Of a stretch of 64,000 bases of DNA, positions 1 to 10,542 are shown in pieces. Position 1 is the first letter of the stretch, and each line of letters starts with the position of its first letter. This DNA is from Pycnococcus provasolii (taxonomy: Eukaryota > Chlorophyta > Pseudoscourfieldiophyceae > Pseudoscourfieldiales), in NCBI GenBank assembly GCA_049487715.1, contig CP150570.1, positions 62,001 through 126,000 on the forward strand. The letters run 5' to 3'. Under the pieces are notes generated by a model. That model was given only the letters and a program-made list of their open reading frames with translations. It ran no database searches and was not told the DNA's origin. The position numbers and the translations under genes were made by a program.

Positions 1-210
1 CATGAGCAGCCAGCGGGTCTGACCCCGACCCCGACCCCGAACCACCACCACCACCAGCGAGCGGGTCTGAAAAGAATCATCACCGTCATCATTATCGTCA
101 CCAGCATGCAAAGGATCATCATCTAAGGCAAAGAGAGGTTGCGCCTCATGCCCAGCATGCATGGACAAAGAAGACGTCGACAAAGAAGGAGGAGGGCTGT
201 TCTCCGCCAT
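1..210 (-). CDS. 5' end of an unrecognised gene, truncated by window edge
   Basis: Seen: from an ATG at 210 (context CAGTATGGCG) the minus strand stays open for 70 codons to the left edge with no stop. The peptide begins MAENSPPPSLSTSSLS, is rich in Ser, Pro and Asp, and includes an acidic stretch of D and G residues, as many N-terminal regions in this genome do. There is no recognisable domain in the visible part. It would be transcribed away from the cation channel, sharing the 211-1792 intergenic region. It could be a chance open frame in GC-rich DNA, because the last third is repeat-derived (GGT/CGG runs). Confidence 0.45.
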   Translation of the reverse strand, partial: MAENSPPPSLSTSSLSMHAGHEAQPLFALDDDPLHAGDDNDDGDDSFQTRSLVVVVVRGRGRGQTRWLLM

Positions 211-1792
211 ACTGTAAGGTACTCCTGCTCCACGGGAAAAAAACAACACGCGAGAAATCAATGAAAGGGGGCTGACGCGTCGCGGGACGGGGAATGCGAC
301 GAGGCTCGACGAGGGGGAAGGGGAAGGGGGGAGGGGGGGAGGGAGACCGAAAAAATGCAAACACAAACACAAAGCAGAAAGAAGCTCGAGCCTCGAGTAG
401 GCCCACCTAGGGAGGTGTCCCACCTAGGGGGGGCGGAACCCGAACCCCTAACCCCTAACCCTAATGTAACCCTAACCCTAACGCGTGCGTGTTAGGGTTC
501 GGGGTTCGGGTTTTCATCAGGGGGTTTTTTTCTCTGCAAGCAAGTTTCCTCTGCCAGCAAGCTGCAAGTCCTTTTGTTCTGACTTCTGCAGTGAGCACGC
601 TTCGTCCCCCTTCGAATCCTCTCTCCTCTTGCCGGCTTGCCCTCCTTCTCTCCTTCCTTCTTGCTGTCTCTCTCTCTCCCATGGTGTTCGGGCTGTTGTG
701 TTGCTTTAAAGGGCCACTCCCCTCCCATCCTTCCACTGGGCACTGGCATGCTCACCATGTCCAGGTGCACGGTACGATTCCACCTGGCTAGAACACCTGG
801 CTGCCTAAGGTACCGGGTAGGCCTTGGAATGGGGGGAATCATAACGCACGTTCAACAGGTTCTTTGGTACAGTAAATTTTACCGTTTCCGATTTCCAAAG
901 GAGGGTTCTACCGGAGTACCGGTCAGGTTAACCACTTAAGGTGAACTTCTGCGACAGTAATAAAGTCCCTCCCAATTCCCAAACAAACTGCTTTCCCAGA
1001 CTGTTTCTTATTTACAGACCCAAATATTTGCCCAATGCACTTAAGGGAACAAGGGGGCCCATCAATCAAACCCCCCACCCAGGAGGAGGTAAAACTCAAA
1101 TCGTCTTGTGCCTACCTTTAAGGCTTCACCACCCACACTGCCAGCCCCCAAACTCCCAAAGCAGGCCAGTTTTGCCTGCTTCCATCATCAATGCCCGTCC
1201 AATAATTATTAATACGTGCACAGTAGACATTTATTACGGGAGTGTGTGTGTGCGTGCTCGTCCTTGGCTGCCTGCCTCGTCCTTGGCTGCCTGCGTCGTC
1301 CTTGTTATTGTGCTGGCTGGCTGCTATTGTTATTTGCGCTGCTTGGATTTATCGTGTTCTTGTTATAATAAGAGCTGCTTGGGGAGCGCTCGCTCGAGCA
1401 ACTTGGTGGACTACATTGCATTGCATTGGGTTGGGGAGTGTGGCGCCTTGCCTGGCCTGGCCTGGCCTTGCACGTTTTGCAGAGACGTTTGCAGCAGTTG
1501 AGTTTTTTTTCTCTCTCTCACCCTCGTCGTCGTGCGTGCGTGCGTGCATGCCGGTGTGTGTACCTGGTGCACACCTATTAGCACACCTAACGTCTCCTCC
1601 TGCGCATGAGCAGCGGCCTCGGGCGTGCTGACGACGTCGCCATCACTTCAACCAGGCTATAGGCAGAGCGTCGCGCGGGCAAAAACTCGCCATCACCATA
1701 ACTCGAATTCAACACAAACTCGCGCGTCGTGATACCTGACCACGCGCGTAGGAGCAACGCAAACGTGAAATCACAAAACGGCGGAAGGAAGC
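211..1792. other. intergenic region upstream of the cation channel
   Basis: No convincing gene. It holds a duplicated CCCACCTAGGG (near 401-428), a telomere-like tract (445-482), a TTCGGGGTT motif (499-507), pyrimidine-rich stretches and a 19-bp tandem repeat of TCGTCCTTGGCTGCCTGC at about 1258-1304. Open frames here are low-complexity and lack domains. It probably contains promoter and 5' UTR sequence for genes on both sides. Confidence 0.5.
445..482. repeat. interstitial telomere-type repeat (CCCTAA/TTAGGG)
   Basis: The plus strand reads CCCTAA, CCCCTAA, CCCTAA, then after a short break CCCTAACCCTAA. This is about five imperfect copies of the six-base TTAGGG telomere unit on the minus strand. 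Similar tracts recur at 12352-12382 and 34596-34632, each in an upstream intergenic region. Confidence 0.8.
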
Positions 1793-4700
1793 ATGAACAT
1801 TGCAAACTTGCTCGCCAAGAAGTCGGGCGGCGGCGGCGGCGCCGCAGAAGTGTCGGAGGACATGTACGCGGAGTCCACCTTGACGCCACTGCAGAAGTCG
1901 TGGCGCGTTAAGGTGCTCCGCGGCCTCAAGCGCAAGGTGCAGGAGAGACAGGAGCTGACGTCCGTGGACGTGGGCACAGGTGCGAAGATGAACGGCTCGG
2001 CATTCGGAATCCTCAGCGACGAGAACAGATTCCGAATCACAGTCTTCAAATTGACTTACAGCCAGCCGTTCGAGTACTTCCTCATGGCGGTCATCTTCCT
2101 GCACCTGTGCGTGCTGAGCCTTCGCAGCGGCGACGAAGATCGCGCGGTGCGAGGCGTGGAGACGGACTCGCTGCGGCTCGCGGACATTGCGTTCAATGCA
2201 TTCTACACGATAGAGATGGTGATGCGGTGCATCGCGCTGGGCGTGGGGCCGGAGTCGAAGGACACGTACCTGCGCGGCAGCGGCGCGGGGTACAACCGGC
2301 TCGACTTCGTGGTGGTGGTGCTCGGCTGGTTCTTCATCATCGCGAAGGAGCCGATCCGCCTCGCCTCATTTCGCATCTTCCGCTCGCTGCTCGCACTCAA
2401 GTCGTTCCGATTCATTTCCGCCATCATCGCCATCACCGACGCGCTCTCCGCGTCGCTCGAGGTTCTCGTCGACGTCTTCGCGTTCAGCGCCGTCTGCCTC
2501 GCATTCTACGGACTCATGGGCATGAACCTCTTCGCCGCCGTGCTGCAGCGACGATGCGTGCTTCCCGTGGGTCCGGTGAACGCTACGTACGCCAACCTCA
2601 TGCAGCCGTACCAGTCTTTGGCAGAACTGCCAACGCGGTATGGCAGCAACGTGAACGCCACGTTTGCGTTCTCCTCACCCGAGAACACGTGCGGCAGCGA
2701 CATGGTCACCTCGTACGCCACGGCTACGCCAGGGCACGCCACGTTCGGTGACGGGTACTGGTGGTGGGGTCTTGCGACGAACCAGAGCTACGACTACGAG
2801 AGACAGACGAACACCGCGACGGGCTCCTTTTCAAGTCTGGAGGCTGCGGACAAGGGATTCACGTGTCCCTCGAAGCATCTCGTGGACATGGGCCTACCGC
2901 CGATGGTGTGCAGCCGATACGTAGGAAACATCGCGTACGAGGCAAACTCGTTCGACGACTTTCCTCATGCTCTCATCACCATGTTCCAGGTAATCACGCT
3001 CGAGGGATGGAACATCGTCGCGCAGGCGACGATTGACGCCGAGTACAAGATCTCCGTGTGGTACTACATCACGCTGATCATTCTTGGCACGTACTTTCTC
3101 GTCAGCGTGTTTGTGGCGGCGGTTAGCGGCGTATTCCTTCGCCTCCGTCGTGAGCACCAGGCGCTCATCACGATGAAGAACAAGCGAGAGGACCTCAAGG
3201 CGAAGAGTGGCTTGCAGAGCGCGCTTGCGCTGATCAATGCTCTCGAGGGCAAGGGGGGGGACAGTGCTTCGGGAGCACGAGGCAGCGTTGCGTCTGGTGG
3301 CATCGCGCAGGTGATCCAGCTTGCACTGGCAAAGCGAAAGGCGCGACGCATCATGGAAAAGTCGGGCGACCCGGAGGCATCAGTTACAGGCGTAAATAGC
3401 GAGGGTGGCGCCGAAGAAGAGGTGGCTGAGCCTGAGCCCAAGCCGATGCTGGCCATAGCCGAAAAGGCTGTTACCTGGAAGCATTTCGGACACGCTTCTG
3501 GCTTTTTCGTGGTTCTGAACACACTTGTGCTGTGCGGATACTCGTACGAGAACGAGAAGTCGACGAACGACTCGATCGACGGGTTCGCCTACCTGATGAT
3601 TGCGGTTTTCGTGATCGAGACGTTTCTTCGCACGCTCGCATCCCCGACGCTGCTTGGGCACATTCGCCAGAGCCATGAGGCGGTAGACATTGCAGTGGTG
3701 ATCCTCGCCGTGATTGGCGTGTACGGCGGCATGTTCCCGAACATCACGCCACTTCGCATGCTCAGGTGGTTCCGTCCACGAAAAGGGGTGAAGCAGAGCG
3801 AGCAGACGGTGCTTGAGAAGGTTCTAGCATCACTTGACGTCATGGTGACGCTGTTCCTCTTCTTGTGCCTAACAACGTTCGCGTTCGCGGTCATGGGCAT
3901 GCAGCTACTTGGCGGTCGCTTCACTACATTCCAAGAGGGAAATCCACGTGACAACTTCGACACGCTTCCTGAGGCGTTCATGACGATGTTCTTCGTGACC
4001 ACCGGAGAACGCTGGGTGGACATCATGTGGAACAGCATTCGTGTCGGAGGGTGGACAGGCGGAATCGCGCCCTTCTTCTTCGCCGTGTTCTTCGTGCTGA
4101 CCAACTACGTCACGCTTAACCTCATTATCGCCGTCATTCTCGAGAACATGGAGCTTCCCGATTACGTGAAGCGCATGCTGCAGCGCGAAGAGATCGAGAA
4201 GAGAGCTGTGAATCGCAGGGCGAGCACGGTGGCCATTGCCACGCGCGCATCGACGTTGAAGAACATGGTTGCCTTCGTGCTAGGCGGCTTCCGGAAGCCG
4301 GGCGCGGGTGCGAAATCCGTAGCGCCTGAGCCGCCTGAAATTGAAAGCCCGGAAGGATCGCCAGAGGTGCCGGTGCGCCCGAAGAGCCATGGCCGCGTCA
4401 AGATGACGCAAAGCATGCTTGAGGGCACAGATGCCATGGAGCGCGCATCCACGCCGACGCAGCAGGAGATGGAAGAGCGGCGCAGATCCTCGCGTGTTGC
4501 CCGCAAGAGCCTTGCACCGGGATCAGTGGATGCCATGTCGATCATGACATCAACTGCTGCACCATCCGGTGGCGGATTTCGACGATTCCGTCGCGCGAGC
4601 CTTTCGATGTCGAGCGGCCTTTTGGTGGACGTGTATGGTACAGGCGGTGCAATGGGGAACAAGCCGAATGCGGACGAGGTGATGGCTGTCGCCGCGGCAG

Positions 4701-7024
4701 CCTCGGGGGTTGGTAAGGGTTCCGGTGCGGATATCGAGAAGGGCATGGCTTACGAGAGCCCGGTGAAGCCGTCCGCGCGCCAACGCGCGTCGGGTGATGA
4801 TTCAGACGTCCTGCCGGCGTGGATTCGCAACGATGTGTCGTTGCACATGTTCCCGCCCGGCCATCCAGTGCGCATGCAGTGCCTGGAGATCCTGTCGAGC
4901 AAGATCTACAGGTACAGCTCGATCGTTGCCATCGCGCTCAGCTGCTTCACGGTGATGATGATGGAGCCCGTTGGCGTGAAGTCGGACTACGATACAATGA
5001 TTCTGTCCGTAAATGCCGCCGTGATGGTGTACTTCCTTTTCGACTTTCTCATCAACGTGATTGCGCATGGCTTCATCTTCACGTTGGAGCCTTACATCTT
5101 GAACGGGTGGAACACTATGGACTTGGTCCTGCTGATCATCGACGTGCTGGCGCTTTTCAAGTGGGCCAAGTACTACGAGTACGGCATTCGCGCCGCCCTG
5201 TCGCTGCGTCCGCTGCGCCTGCTGAATCGATTCGAGAGCATGCGAGAGCTGTTCGGCGCAATCATCAAGACGATGCCGAGCATCGTCAGCGTCTTCATGC
5301 TCAGCGCGGTCGTCTTCCTCGCCTTCGACGTGTTCGCCGTGCAGCAGTACTCGGGCAAGTTCTTCAGCTGCAATGATGACTCCGTGAATGGACGGTACGA
5401 CTGCGTCGGCACGACAATCGCCGCCATTGAGGGCGCGCCGTCAGCGTTCGGGATTGCCGTTCCCAAGGTGTGGGATACGCCGTTCCACAACTTCGACGAC
5501 GCGGGACGAGGCATGCTCACTCTCGTGGAGGTGGCCTCTCTCGACGAGTGGGTCGATGTGATGTTCGACGCGATGGACGTGACGAAATTGTACGAGCAGC
5601 CGCAGACGAACAACTCGTGGGGCGGCGCCATCTTTTTCATCCTTTTCGTGGCCATCGGCAGCTTTTTGGTCGTGCGCACCTTCATTGGCGTTTTCATCGA
5701 CCAGTTTGGATTCATCAGCGGATCGAAGCTGCTGACGGAGCGGCAGAAGCTTTGGCGTGACATGCGCCGAATCATCGAGACGATGAAGCCTCGTCCTGCA
5801 CGCCTCCGACCAACCAACCCGTTCAAAAGGCTGTGCTACGATATCACAGAGCACCCTCGGTACCCTACGGTGGCACTTGTGGTGATCACGCTCGACTGCG
5901 CGCTGCAGATGACGTACACCGCCGGCCAGAGCAACAACTGGGCGCAGCTGCTCAGGAGCATGGATGCGCTGTTCACGATCGTATACTTTCTCGAGATCAT
6001 CGTGCGCTTTTTTGCGTACCGGCGATTCCGCCGCTGGGTGAGCTACAACTGGAATCTGTTTGAGGTGGTGATTGCCGTGGGAAGCCTGTTTACCATCTAC
6101 GCGGAGGAGGGAAGTGGAAGCCACAGCGCAGGCCGTCCCTTCCGCTTCCTGCGCACGTTCCGCGTGATCCGCTTCGTTCCCGGTCTCAACACGCTGCTCA
6201 ACACCATCATCATCTCAATGCCATCTCTCATTTCGGTTGTCGGCCTTCTCCTGATTGTGATGTTCATCTACGCCGGCGCGGGCACGCAGCTGTTTGCGGA
6301 CGTGAAGTACGGCGAGAGCCTCAACAGGCACGCGAACTTCAAGACGTTTAGCAGTAGCGGCAAGCTGCTTTTCCAGGTGATGACGGCGGAGGGATGGCGC
6401 GGTTTGATGAATGACGTGGGAGTCGATTATCCGTACTGCACAGCAACGCCGGAGCTCAACGACTGTGGGTATCCGATGAGCTCGACGTCCTATTTCGTCA
6501 GCTTCGTCATCGTGTGCACGTACATCTTCACCAACCTTTTCGTGGCGGCAATATTGGACAACATCACATTCGGCCTGCTGAACGAGGCGGCGATCGTGCA
6601 ACCCAGGGACCTCATGAAGTTTCAGGAGGTTTGGGAGAGCTTTGACATCAGCGCCACGGGATATCTGAAGATTCACCGTCTCGGTGACTTCATGGAGGGT
6701 CTCGGCGCACCACTCGGCAGAACACGGCCTTTCCCCGTCGGATTCCTGCAGCCCGTTTACTACGAGGCGCACTACATGCACGTTGAGGGCAAGGGTGTCC
6801 CATTCACGCCGTTGTGCGAGACGGTGCTAAATGCTCGCCTCGGCCTCACGGCGCTGACGTATGACGTGCGCAAGCTACGAGAGGCTGAGGTGGAGGAGAT
6901 ATTCGAGTACGGAGCTTCCGTGGTCATCCAAAAGTTTGCACGCGGCTTTCTCGTGAGAAGTCGCCTTGCCCGGTTGGCGAGTATAAATGCCGCCGCACGT
7001 AGTGCTGGCAGCGGCGAGCTTTGA
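1793..7024 (+). CDS. four-domain voltage-gated cation channel alpha subunit (CaV/NaV-like)
   Basis: The 1743-residue protein has four repeats of six membrane helices, as in CaV/NaV pore subunits. S4-type segments with spaced arginines are visible in each repeat, for example SFRIFRSLLALKSFRF in repeat I and FRFLRTFRVIRF in repeat IV. The pore loops TLEGW, TGERW, SLDEW and TAEGW place E404, E739, D1251 and E1533 at the selectivity ring, giving EEDE; a Ca-type channel would be EEEE. After repeat IV comes an EF-hand-like segment (about 1610-1645, containing FDISATGYLKIH) and a canonical IQ motif (about 1712-1723, IQKFARGFLVRS), so calmodulin regulation is likely by analogy with CaV/NaV C-termini. 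It presumably sits in the plasma or flagellar membrane. The start is the first ATG of the frame. Ion preference cannot be fixed from sequence. Confidence 0.93.
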   Translation: MNIANLLAKKSGGGGGAAEVSEDMYAESTLTPLQKSWRVKVLRGLKRKVQERQELTSVDVGTGAKMNGSAFGILSDENRFRITVFKLTYSQPFEYFLMAVIFLHLCVLSLRSGDEDRAVRGVETDSLRLADIAFNAFYTIEMVMRCIALGVGPESKDTYLRGSGAGYNRLDFVVVVLGWFFIIAKEPIRLASFRIFRSLLALKSFRFISAIIAITDALSASLEVLVDVFAFSAVCLAFYGLMGMNLFAAVLQRRCVLPVGPVNATYANLMQPYQSLAELPTRYGSNVNATFAFSSPENTCGSDMVTSYATATPGHATFGDGYWWWGLATNQSYDYERQTNTATGSFSSLEAADKGFTCPSKHLVDMGLPPMVCSRYVGNIAYEANSFDDFPHALITMFQVITLEGWNIVAQATIDAEYKISVWYYITLIILGTYFLVSVFVAAVSGVFLRLRREHQALITMKNKREDLKAKSGLQSALALINALEGKGGDSASGARGSVASGGIAQVIQLALAKRKARRIMEKSGDPEASVTGVNSEGGAEEEVAEPEPKPMLAIAEKAVTWKHFGHASGFFVVLNTLVLCGYSYENEKSTNDSIDGFAYLMIAVFVIETFLRTLASPTLLGHIRQSHEAVDIAVVILAVIGVYGGMFPNITPLRMLRWFRPRKGVKQSEQTVLEKVLASLDVMVTLFLFLCLTTFAFAVMGMQLLGGRFTTFQEGNPRDNFDTLPEAFMTMFFVTTGERWVDIMWNSIRVGGWTGGIAPFFFAVFFVLTNYVTLNLIIAVILENMELPDYVKRMLQREEIEKRAVNRRASTVAIATRASTLKNMVAFVLGGFRKPGAGAKSVAPEPPEIESPEGSPEVPVRPKSHGRVKMTQSMLEGTDAMERASTPTQQEMEERRRSSRVARKSLAPGSVDAMSIMTSTAAPSGGGFRRFRRASLSMSSGLLVDVYGTGGAMGNKPNADEVMAVAAAASGVGKGSGADIEKGMAYESPVKPSARQRASGDDSDVLPAWIRNDVSLHMFPPGHPVRMQCLEILSSKIYRYSSIVAIALSCFTVMMMEPVGVKSDYDTMILSVNAAVMVYFLFDFLINVIAHGFIFTLEPYILNGWNTMDLVLLIIDVLALFKWAKYYEYGIRAALSLRPLRLLNRFESMRELFGAIIKTMPSIVSVFMLSAVVFLAFDVFAVQQYSGKFFSCNDDSVNGRYDCVGTTIAAIEGAPSAFGIAVPKVWDTPFHNFDDAGRGMLTLVEVASLDEWVDVMFDAMDVTKLYEQPQTNNSWGGAIFFILFVAIGSFLVVRTFIGVFIDQFGFISGSKLLTERQKLWRDMRRIIETMKPRPARLRPTNPFKRLCYDITEHPRYPTVALVVITLDCALQMTYTAGQSNNWAQLLRSMDALFTIVYFLEIIVRFFAYRRFRRWVSYNWNLFEVVIAVGSLFTIYAEEGSGSHSAGRPFRFLRTFRVIRFVPGLNTLLNTIIISMPSLISVVGLLLIVMFIYAGAGTQLFADVKYGESLNRHANFKTFSSSGKLLFQVMTAEGWRGLMNDVGVDYPYCTATPELNDCGYPMSSTSYFVSFVIVCTYIFTNLFVAAILDNITFGLLNEAAIVQPRDLMKFQEVWESFDISATGYLKIHRLGDFMEGLGAPLGRTRPFPVGFLQPVYYEAHYMHVEGKGVPFTPLCETVLNARLGLTALTYDVRKLREAEVEEIFEYGASVVIQKFARGFLVRSRLARLASINAAARSAGSGEL

Positions 7025-7177
7025 TTGGCACACCACATATGAAAATATTAGTAGTTGTTTTGTTTTTTTTTCCCACGCCGTTTTTTCAAATAGGAAAATT
7101 ATTGATGAGATGATTTGAATGGAAAAGCGTGATTACATGCCCGTTTCCCCCCCACACACACACCCATTGTTTTTTTT

Positions 7178-9403
7178 CTAAAGGCGTGCCATTTGCGTGC
7201 CAAGCGCAGACCGTCCGTCCGCGAGCGTCACTCCCGCGCGCGCGCACGACTGCAGGTAGTCGCACGGCTCAAAGAATCCGCCAAGTCCAACCGGTGTGAA
7301 CATCGCCGCAAACGAAGCGAGGCGATCGCGCACGGATGCGGCACCGCGCAGATCTGCCATCTTGATCGGGCCTCCGCGGTACGGAGGGAATCCCATGCTG
7401 AGCACGCTCGCAATGTCGAGGTCGCTGGCCTTGTCGACAATGCCCTCCGCAACGACGCGGCTCGACTCGTTCACGACGGGGAGCATGATGAAGTCGACGA
7501 TATCCTTGTCGGAGAATGAGCGAACCTTCTGCTTGATCTGGCGAAGCTGAGCCGCGGTATTCGCCGCCTTGGCGTCGAGCGCGGCGCCGGATGCCGCAAG
7601 GATCCCCTCAACGTCGCGTCCGGCTGGCGTCGCGCGCCGCTTGGCGTCGTAGTTGTAGAATCCCTTCTTGTTCTTCTCGCCGAGCCTGTCCCCGTCACGC
7701 ATGCGGTGCATGAGCTCGCTCGCGTACGTGCGATCGGAGAAGTTCTGCACGAACTGCCCGCCAACGTGAACGCCCACCTCGATTCCGACGAGATCCGCGA
7801 GTCGGAGCGGTCCCATCGGCATGCCAAACGCCTTGATCACCTTGTCGATGCGGTAGGGATCGACGCCGAGGTCGACGAGCAGGCAGGCTGCCATGGTGTA
7901 GGGGAAGAACACTCGGTTCACCGCGAAGCCTGTGCAGTTTCCGACGACGACGGGAACCTTCTTGATTGCCTTTCCAAAAGCGATGGTGTCCAAGATCACC
8001 TGCTTGTCCGTGCTGTCCGTCTTAATAATCTCGAGCAGCTTCATGATGTGCGCGGGGCTGAAGAAGTGGTTGCCAATGATGCGGTTGATCGCGTTCGTCT
8101 TCGCACCCACGACGTTGATGTCGATCGTCGACGTGTTTGTCGAAAGAATGCAGTCCTTGCGGCACACCTGCTCGAGTTCGGCGAATATCTTCTGCTTCAG
8201 TCCGATGTCCTCGAGTGCCGCCTCGATCACCATGTCCGCGCGATCGAAGCCTTCGTACGTGATGGTTCCCTTGAGTCGGCTCATGCACTGCTCGTACTTC
8301 TCCTTGGTCATGCGTCCCTTCTTGACTGAGCTCATGAGGTTTGCGGCTACGCGCTGCATACCGCCCTCGAGGAACTTCTGGTTCACCTCCTTCAGCACGA
8401 CGTCGATGCCGTTGAGAACGCACGCGGTGGCGATTCCGCTTCCCATGAGTCCGCCGCCGATGATGGCGACACACTTCATCGGGCGCGGTCGCAGTCCCGA
8501 GTCGGTGACTCCACGAATCTTCGACGTGAGTCGCTGCGAGAGGAAGACGTGCACGAGAGACTTCGAGACGTCGTGCTGCACGACTTCTGCGAAAACCTCC
8601 GCCTCCTTTTTGATTCCCGCCTCAGGACCTTCGGTGGCGCCAACCAGGATGGCGTCGAGGCACATGGACGGGTGCTTCATTCCAGGCGGCGTGTTCTTGG
8701 CGACTTGCATGCGTCCGAGCTGCACCATCGCGCGTGCCGCCATGGGCGGTCCGATTTTGTCTGTTTTCGAGAGTGCGCACGTTCGTGGCGTGGTCCCGTT
8801 CGCCATCGCGAGTGCGAGCTGCTTGGCGGCTGGCAGAAGGTCGTCGTCGTTCGCGACGACGACGTCGACGAGTCCCCTATTTTTCGCCTCGACCGCCTTG
8901 AGTGGTTTCGACGTGAGCATCATCTCCATGGCTTTTTGTATGCCCACGAGACGGGGAAGACGCTGCGTTCCTCCGAATCCGGGTATGATGCCAAGCTGCA
9001 GTTCCGGAAGTCCGAGAACGGACTTGGCGGTGGCGACGCGTGCGTTGGTCGCCATGGCGACTTCGCATCCTCCCCCCAGTGCGGATCCCTTGATTGCTGC
9101 GACGGTAGGTTTCGGTCCGTTTTCCACGAGAGCTGTAAGCATGGCGTTAACGTCAGGTAGTTTCGCCCCTGATCCTGACTGAGTTTTCACAAACTGAGGA
9201 ATATCAAATCCCGCACTAAATGCTGAAGGACCGTCGCCCGTTATGATTATGGCTTTCACCGACGCATCGGCTTGAAGGAGCGCCATATTTTCCGCGAATG
9301 ATGACAGGAGAGATGGGTGGAGCGCATTCACAGGCGGGTTGCTTAGGTACAGCAAAGCAACGCCAGACTGTGAGTCTATGCTTGAGTAAGTGGACGGCGC
9401 CAT
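7178..9403 (-). CDS. MFP2: peroxisomal multifunctional protein: enoyl-CoA hydratase/3-hydroxyacyl-CoA dehydrogenase
   Basis: The 741-residue protein matches the plant MFP2/AIM1 and animal EHHADH architecture (about 720-730 residues). An N-terminal enoyl-CoA hydratase fold carries GSALGGGCEVAMATNARVA and the oxyanion-loop region IIPGFGGTQRLPRLVG. At about 310 begins a Rossmann NAD-binding motif (VAIIGGGLMGSGIA), followed by NHFFSPAHIMKLLEII with the catalytic His of 3-hydroxyacyl-CoA dehydrogenases, and then two C-terminal dehydrogenase domains. The C-terminus is ARL, a peroxisomal targeting signal type 1. The enzyme hydrates trans-2-enoyl-CoA and oxidises the 3-hydroxyacyl-CoA in peroxisomal beta-oxidation. 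A TGTAA signal (TTACA at 7133-7137 on the plus strand) lies 41 bases past the stop. It is convergent with the channel gene. Confidence 0.95.
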   Translation of the reverse strand: MAPSTYSSIDSQSGVALLYLSNPPVNALHPSLLSSFAENMALLQADASVKAIIITGDGPSAFSAGFDIPQFVKTQSGSGAKLPDVNAMLTALVENGPKPTVAAIKGSALGGGCEVAMATNARVATAKSVLGLPELQLGIIPGFGGTQRLPRLVGIQKAMEMMLTSKPLKAVEAKNRGLVDVVVANDDDLLPAAKQLALAMANGTTPRTCALSKTDKIGPPMAARAMVQLGRMQVAKNTPPGMKHPSMCLDAILVGATEGPEAGIKKEAEVFAEVVQHDVSKSLVHVFLSQRLTSKIRGVTDSGLRPRPMKCVAIIGGGLMGSGIATACVLNGIDVVLKEVNQKFLEGGMQRVAANLMSSVKKGRMTKEKYEQCMSRLKGTITYEGFDRADMVIEAALEDIGLKQKIFAELEQVCRKDCILSTNTSTIDINVVGAKTNAINRIIGNHFFSPAHIMKLLEIIKTDSTDKQVILDTIAFGKAIKKVPVVVGNCTGFAVNRVFFPYTMAACLLVDLGVDPYRIDKVIKAFGMPMGPLRLADLVGIEVGVHVGGQFVQNFSDRTYASELMHRMRDGDRLGEKNKKGFYNYDAKRRATPAGRDVEGILAASGAALDAKAANTAAQLRQIKQKVRSFSDKDIVDFIMLPVVNESSRVVAEGIVDKASDLDIASVLSMGFPPYRGGPIKMADLRGAASVRDRLASFAAMFTPVGLGGFFEPCDYLQSCARAGVTLADGRSALGTQMARL

Positions 9404-10542
9404 ACTTATTGTTCAAGAAGCAGGAACGTAACGGGTAACCCCAAGCAGGGAATGAACTTGCTATGCCAGAATGAAAATGCGAATTGCGAATGACAAGTGT
9501 CTAGAATAAAATATTGAATATTCGACACGCGCAGGGCCCAGGGGGGGACGTGGCAGGAGACGCTGAGAGTGTGCCCTTTTTCAGTCTGGGGAGGTCCAGG
9601 TGGAGGTGTGCACTTTTTCAGGTTACTCGGCCTCCCCCCTCGAGCCTCGGGACAGGTCGCGGGCGGCGGAACTCCCTCCCTCGGGCTGTCGGGGAACTTC
9701 CATAAGTGAGGGATTGGATTCGCTTTGTTTCGGGTAGTCCTCGGACGGATCCCCGCCCTCTGACTCTCAGACAACAAAAAAGATCTCTCTCGGCTTGCTT
9801 TTTCTTCGCTGTTTCCGGATTTCCGGTTTTCGTCTTGATGAATGAACCCCCAAACCAGAAAATTTCCTGTTCTTGCCAATCAAACCCCCAATCTAACCCC
9901 GATCTAACCCCCAATCAATCCATTGCTCATGGTTTTTTTAGTTTTTTTCCAACCCCGAACTATCTTCATCCCCATGAACTTTTTGGGGATACCCCTTCCT
10001 CCTCTCTGGACCGCTTGGCACCGCCGCCGTTTGCCTTCTTGCGCCTGGGCCATTGCGACGCCACACCAGCGTCATTCCGACGCCGACGAACGCCTTCTTC
10101 CGGTTCGACGGGTACGTGCTCTCTTGTGTTTCTTGCGAGTGGTGGTGCTTTCGTGTGTGTGTGTGTGTGTGTTGATGCTGCGGCGTGGTGTGGTGTCCTT
10201 GGCTTGATGGTGCTCTTGTCTTGGTTCGAGCTCCATATAAGGGGGCTTTGATATAAGTTGTTGTTCTGCGCGCTGATGATGGGAGGGGAGGGGCGGACTT
10301 TCTTTTTGCAGCGCCGGTTTTGCACGCGACGCGCGACGCGACGCGATCGGCAGTGCCGAGACGATCCTCGTCAGCGCGACATCAGAAGAAACGCGCGCAC
10401 GCACGCACTCGGGGGAGAGGGACGGGAATGGGATGGGGTCCCTTGTTCTACTCCGACTTCACGAACACAGCGAAACATATAGGCTCACCATACCCAACTG
10501 TCCCCAACCCCTCAAACAAAAACAAACAAATAGTCAGCAAAG
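9404..10542. promoter_or_regulatory. divergent promoter region between MFP2 and eL32
   Basis: No supported gene. It contains degenerate telomere-like motifs (CTAACCCC near 9893-9912), AACCCCGAAC at 9951-9960 (the complement of TTCGGGGTT), a GT dinucleotide run (about 10155-10172) and a TATA-like CCATATAAGG at about 10231-10240 in plus orientation. The 300 bases before eL32 are GC-rich with CGACGCGACGCG runs and probably form the 5' UTR. The possible donor GGGTACGTG near 10109 would allow a 5' UTR intron, but this is not demonstrated. Confidence 0.45.

Noticed and set aside
445-482. chromosome end (true telomere)
   Set aside because: The tract is short, imperfect and flanked on both sides by unique sequence, with an open reading frame to its left.
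941-1501. 186-codon plus-strand frame upstream of the channel
   Set aside because: No ATG-based start of quality, Cys/Trp-rich random composition with tandem repeats, no domain.
9406-9879. 157-codon minus-strand frame upstream of MFP2
   Set aside because: Lies in the promoter region, no domain. MFP2 already has a conserved start at 9403.
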